Source: Methylobacterium organophilum (GTDB lineage: Bacteria > Pseudomonadota > Alphaproteobacteria > Rhizobiales > Beijerinckiaceae). From it: DNA of 64,000 nucleotides. The translations under genes and the position numbers were made by a program. Where the stretch lies: assembly GCF_022179465.1 (NCBI RefSeq), contig NZ_BPQV01000010.1, positions 124,001 to 188,000 on the forward strand. Direction: 5' to 3'. Below are positions 63,139 through 64,000 of the stretch, one piece after another (position 1 is the first letter of the stretch; each line of letters opens with the position of its first letter). The notes under the pieces were generated by a model. That model saw nothing but the letters and a program-made list of their open reading frames with translations, was not told the DNA's origin and searched no databases.

Positions 63139-64000
63139 ATGGGAGACTGGAGGCATTCCGGCGAACGAATGGAGCTCGCTGCGGCGCTTCAGGAGTTCGG
63201 CCGGCCCGAATCCCCTTGCGCCCTGCCTTGCACGCCCGAGATCCTGCTGGCGCTCGATCCGCTCCGCGCTTTCGCGGAGGTGCCGGGGCCCTTCCCCGAC
63301 GACCTCGCCCGTCTCGTCGAATCGGAGATCCTGCCGCGGCTGATGCTCGCCCATCGCGAGTCCGCCCCGATCGAGCGGCTGCGCGGCCGGCAGCGGCCGA
63401 GCCCGGATCAGATCGCCCGGTTCTGCACCCTGCTCCTCGCGCCCTCGGGCCAGGACGTGGCGCCCCATGTGCTCGGGCTGCTCGACGAGGGCGTCTCGGT
63501 CGAGGGCCTTCTCCTCGACCTCCTCACTCCGGCCGCCCGGCATCTCGGGACGCTGTGGGAGGAGGACGAGTGCGATTTCGTGCAGGTGACTCTGGGGCTC
63601 AACCGGCTCCAGACCGTCGCCCGCGATCTCTGCAGCCTGATGGAGCGCGACGGCCTGCCCGAGCATGGCCGGCGGGTACTCCTCGCCGGCTGTCCCCAGG
63701 AAACGCATCTCTTCGGCCTTGCCCTGGTCGCCAGCTTCTTCCGGGATGCGGGCTGGGCCGTGAGCCGGGCGGAGTCGCCCCAGGCGGTCGAGATCGCGCG
63801 GGACGAGTGGTTCGACGTGATCGGGCTCACCCTGTCCTGCGAGGTCTTCCTCCCGACCATGGCGGAGACGATCGCCGTGCTGCGCAAGGTTTCGCGCAAT
63901 CCCGGCGTTCGGATCCTTGTCGGCGGCTCATTGTTCCTCCGTCAACCGGAGCAGGTCGCACGCGTCGGCGCCGATGCGACGGCCGCCGACGGTCGACTTG
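63139..64000 (+). CDS. AerR/PpaA-like B12-binding photosynthesis regulator, 3' end outside the window
   Basis: ATG 63139 with GGGAGG at 63128-63133; the frame stays open to the window end (287 codons). Layout of the PpaA/AerR group: variable N-terminus (MGDWRHSGERMELAAALQEF), a helical B12-binding-associated region (LGTLWEEDECDFVQVTLGLNRLQTVARDLC), then a B12-binding domain with GCPQETHLFGLALVASFFRDAGWAV. H190 in ETHLFG takes the place of the cobalamin His of DxHxxG. Later blocks are DVIGLTLSCEVF and RILVGGSLFL. AerR antagonises PpsR/CrtJ in response to light through cobalamin. Divergent from bchF; ppsR may follow outside the window. Confidence 0.85.
   Translation, partial: MGDWRHSGERMELAAALQEFGRPESPCALPCTPEILLALDPLRAFAEVPGPFPDDLARLVESEILPRLMLAHRESAPIERLRGRQRPSPDQIARFCTLLLAPSGQDVAPHVLGLLDEGVSVEGLLLDLLTPAARHLGTLWEEDECDFVQVTLGLNRLQTVARDLCSLMERDGLPEHGRRVLLAGCPQETHLFGLALVASFFRDAGWAVSRAESPQAVEIARDEWFDVIGLTLSCEVFLPTMAETIAVLRKVSRNPGVRILVGGSLFLRQPEQVARVGADATAADGRL

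Overview
The window is high-GC alphaproteobacterial DNA (about 70 percent G+C by eye) with tightly packed operons. An aerobic-type photosynthesis gene cluster, a Caulobacter-like flagellar cluster, a family 2 encapsulin locus and Rhizobiales-style housekeeping genes together point to a pigmented facultative phototroph of the Methylobacterium/Methylorubrum kind. The genus is inferred from gene content, not from a marker gene.

Layout. 1-2862: the 3' end of a family 2A encapsulin gene overlapping a cysteine desulfurase with a 270-residue low-complexity N-terminal extension, a predicted sulfur nanocompartment. 2915-6195: a multi-PAS hybrid histidine kinase behind a tiny upstream ORF. 6250-8583: a small lipoprotein, then leuA behind a leader peptide and hairpin that look like a leucine attenuator. 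8647-13551: tRNA-Lys(CUU), several small exported proteins (two paralogous, one with a triple repeat), a catalase remnant and an HD-GYP protein. 13880-28378: flagellar genes (motE-like, DUF6468, fliM, fliL; flgF, flgG, flgA, flgH; fliX, flgI, cheL, flgN-like). These are interrupted between dksA and fliX by an SGNH/MBOAT acyl-transfer pair and a Hint-domain protein. CtrA-like and sigma54-like boxes sit in the divergent flagellar promoters. 28383-40642: a kinase/phosphatase pair likely for protein deglycation, pepP, prmA, modA-modB-modC with a GST gene inserted in antisense, nudC, a HIT protein, nfu, and a divergent MFS/LysR pair.

40818-62890: a photosynthesis cluster on the minus strand, 5' to 3' bchF-N-B-H-L-M-lhaA-puhA-puhB-puhC-orf98-acsF-puhE-hemA-bchI-D-O-crtI-crtB, mostly with ATGA-type overlaps. 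It covers ALA synthesis (HemA), Mg insertion (BchHID with BchO), methylation (BchM), aerobic ring closure (AcsF), dark-operative protochlorophyllide reduction (BchLNB), vinyl hydration (BchF), reaction-centre H subunit and assembly factors, and phytoene formation and desaturation. An AerR/PpaA-like B12-binding regulator starts divergently at 63139 and runs off the window. PpsR-type boxes (TGT-N12-ACA) lie at the bchF/aerR divide (imperfect) and directly over the crtI start codon (perfect).

Most open frames opposite these genes are GC-driven shadows and are omitted. Starts were chosen from Shine-Dalgarno sites, family N-termini and overlap patterns. No CRISPR array, insertion sequence, integrase or replication origin was seen.
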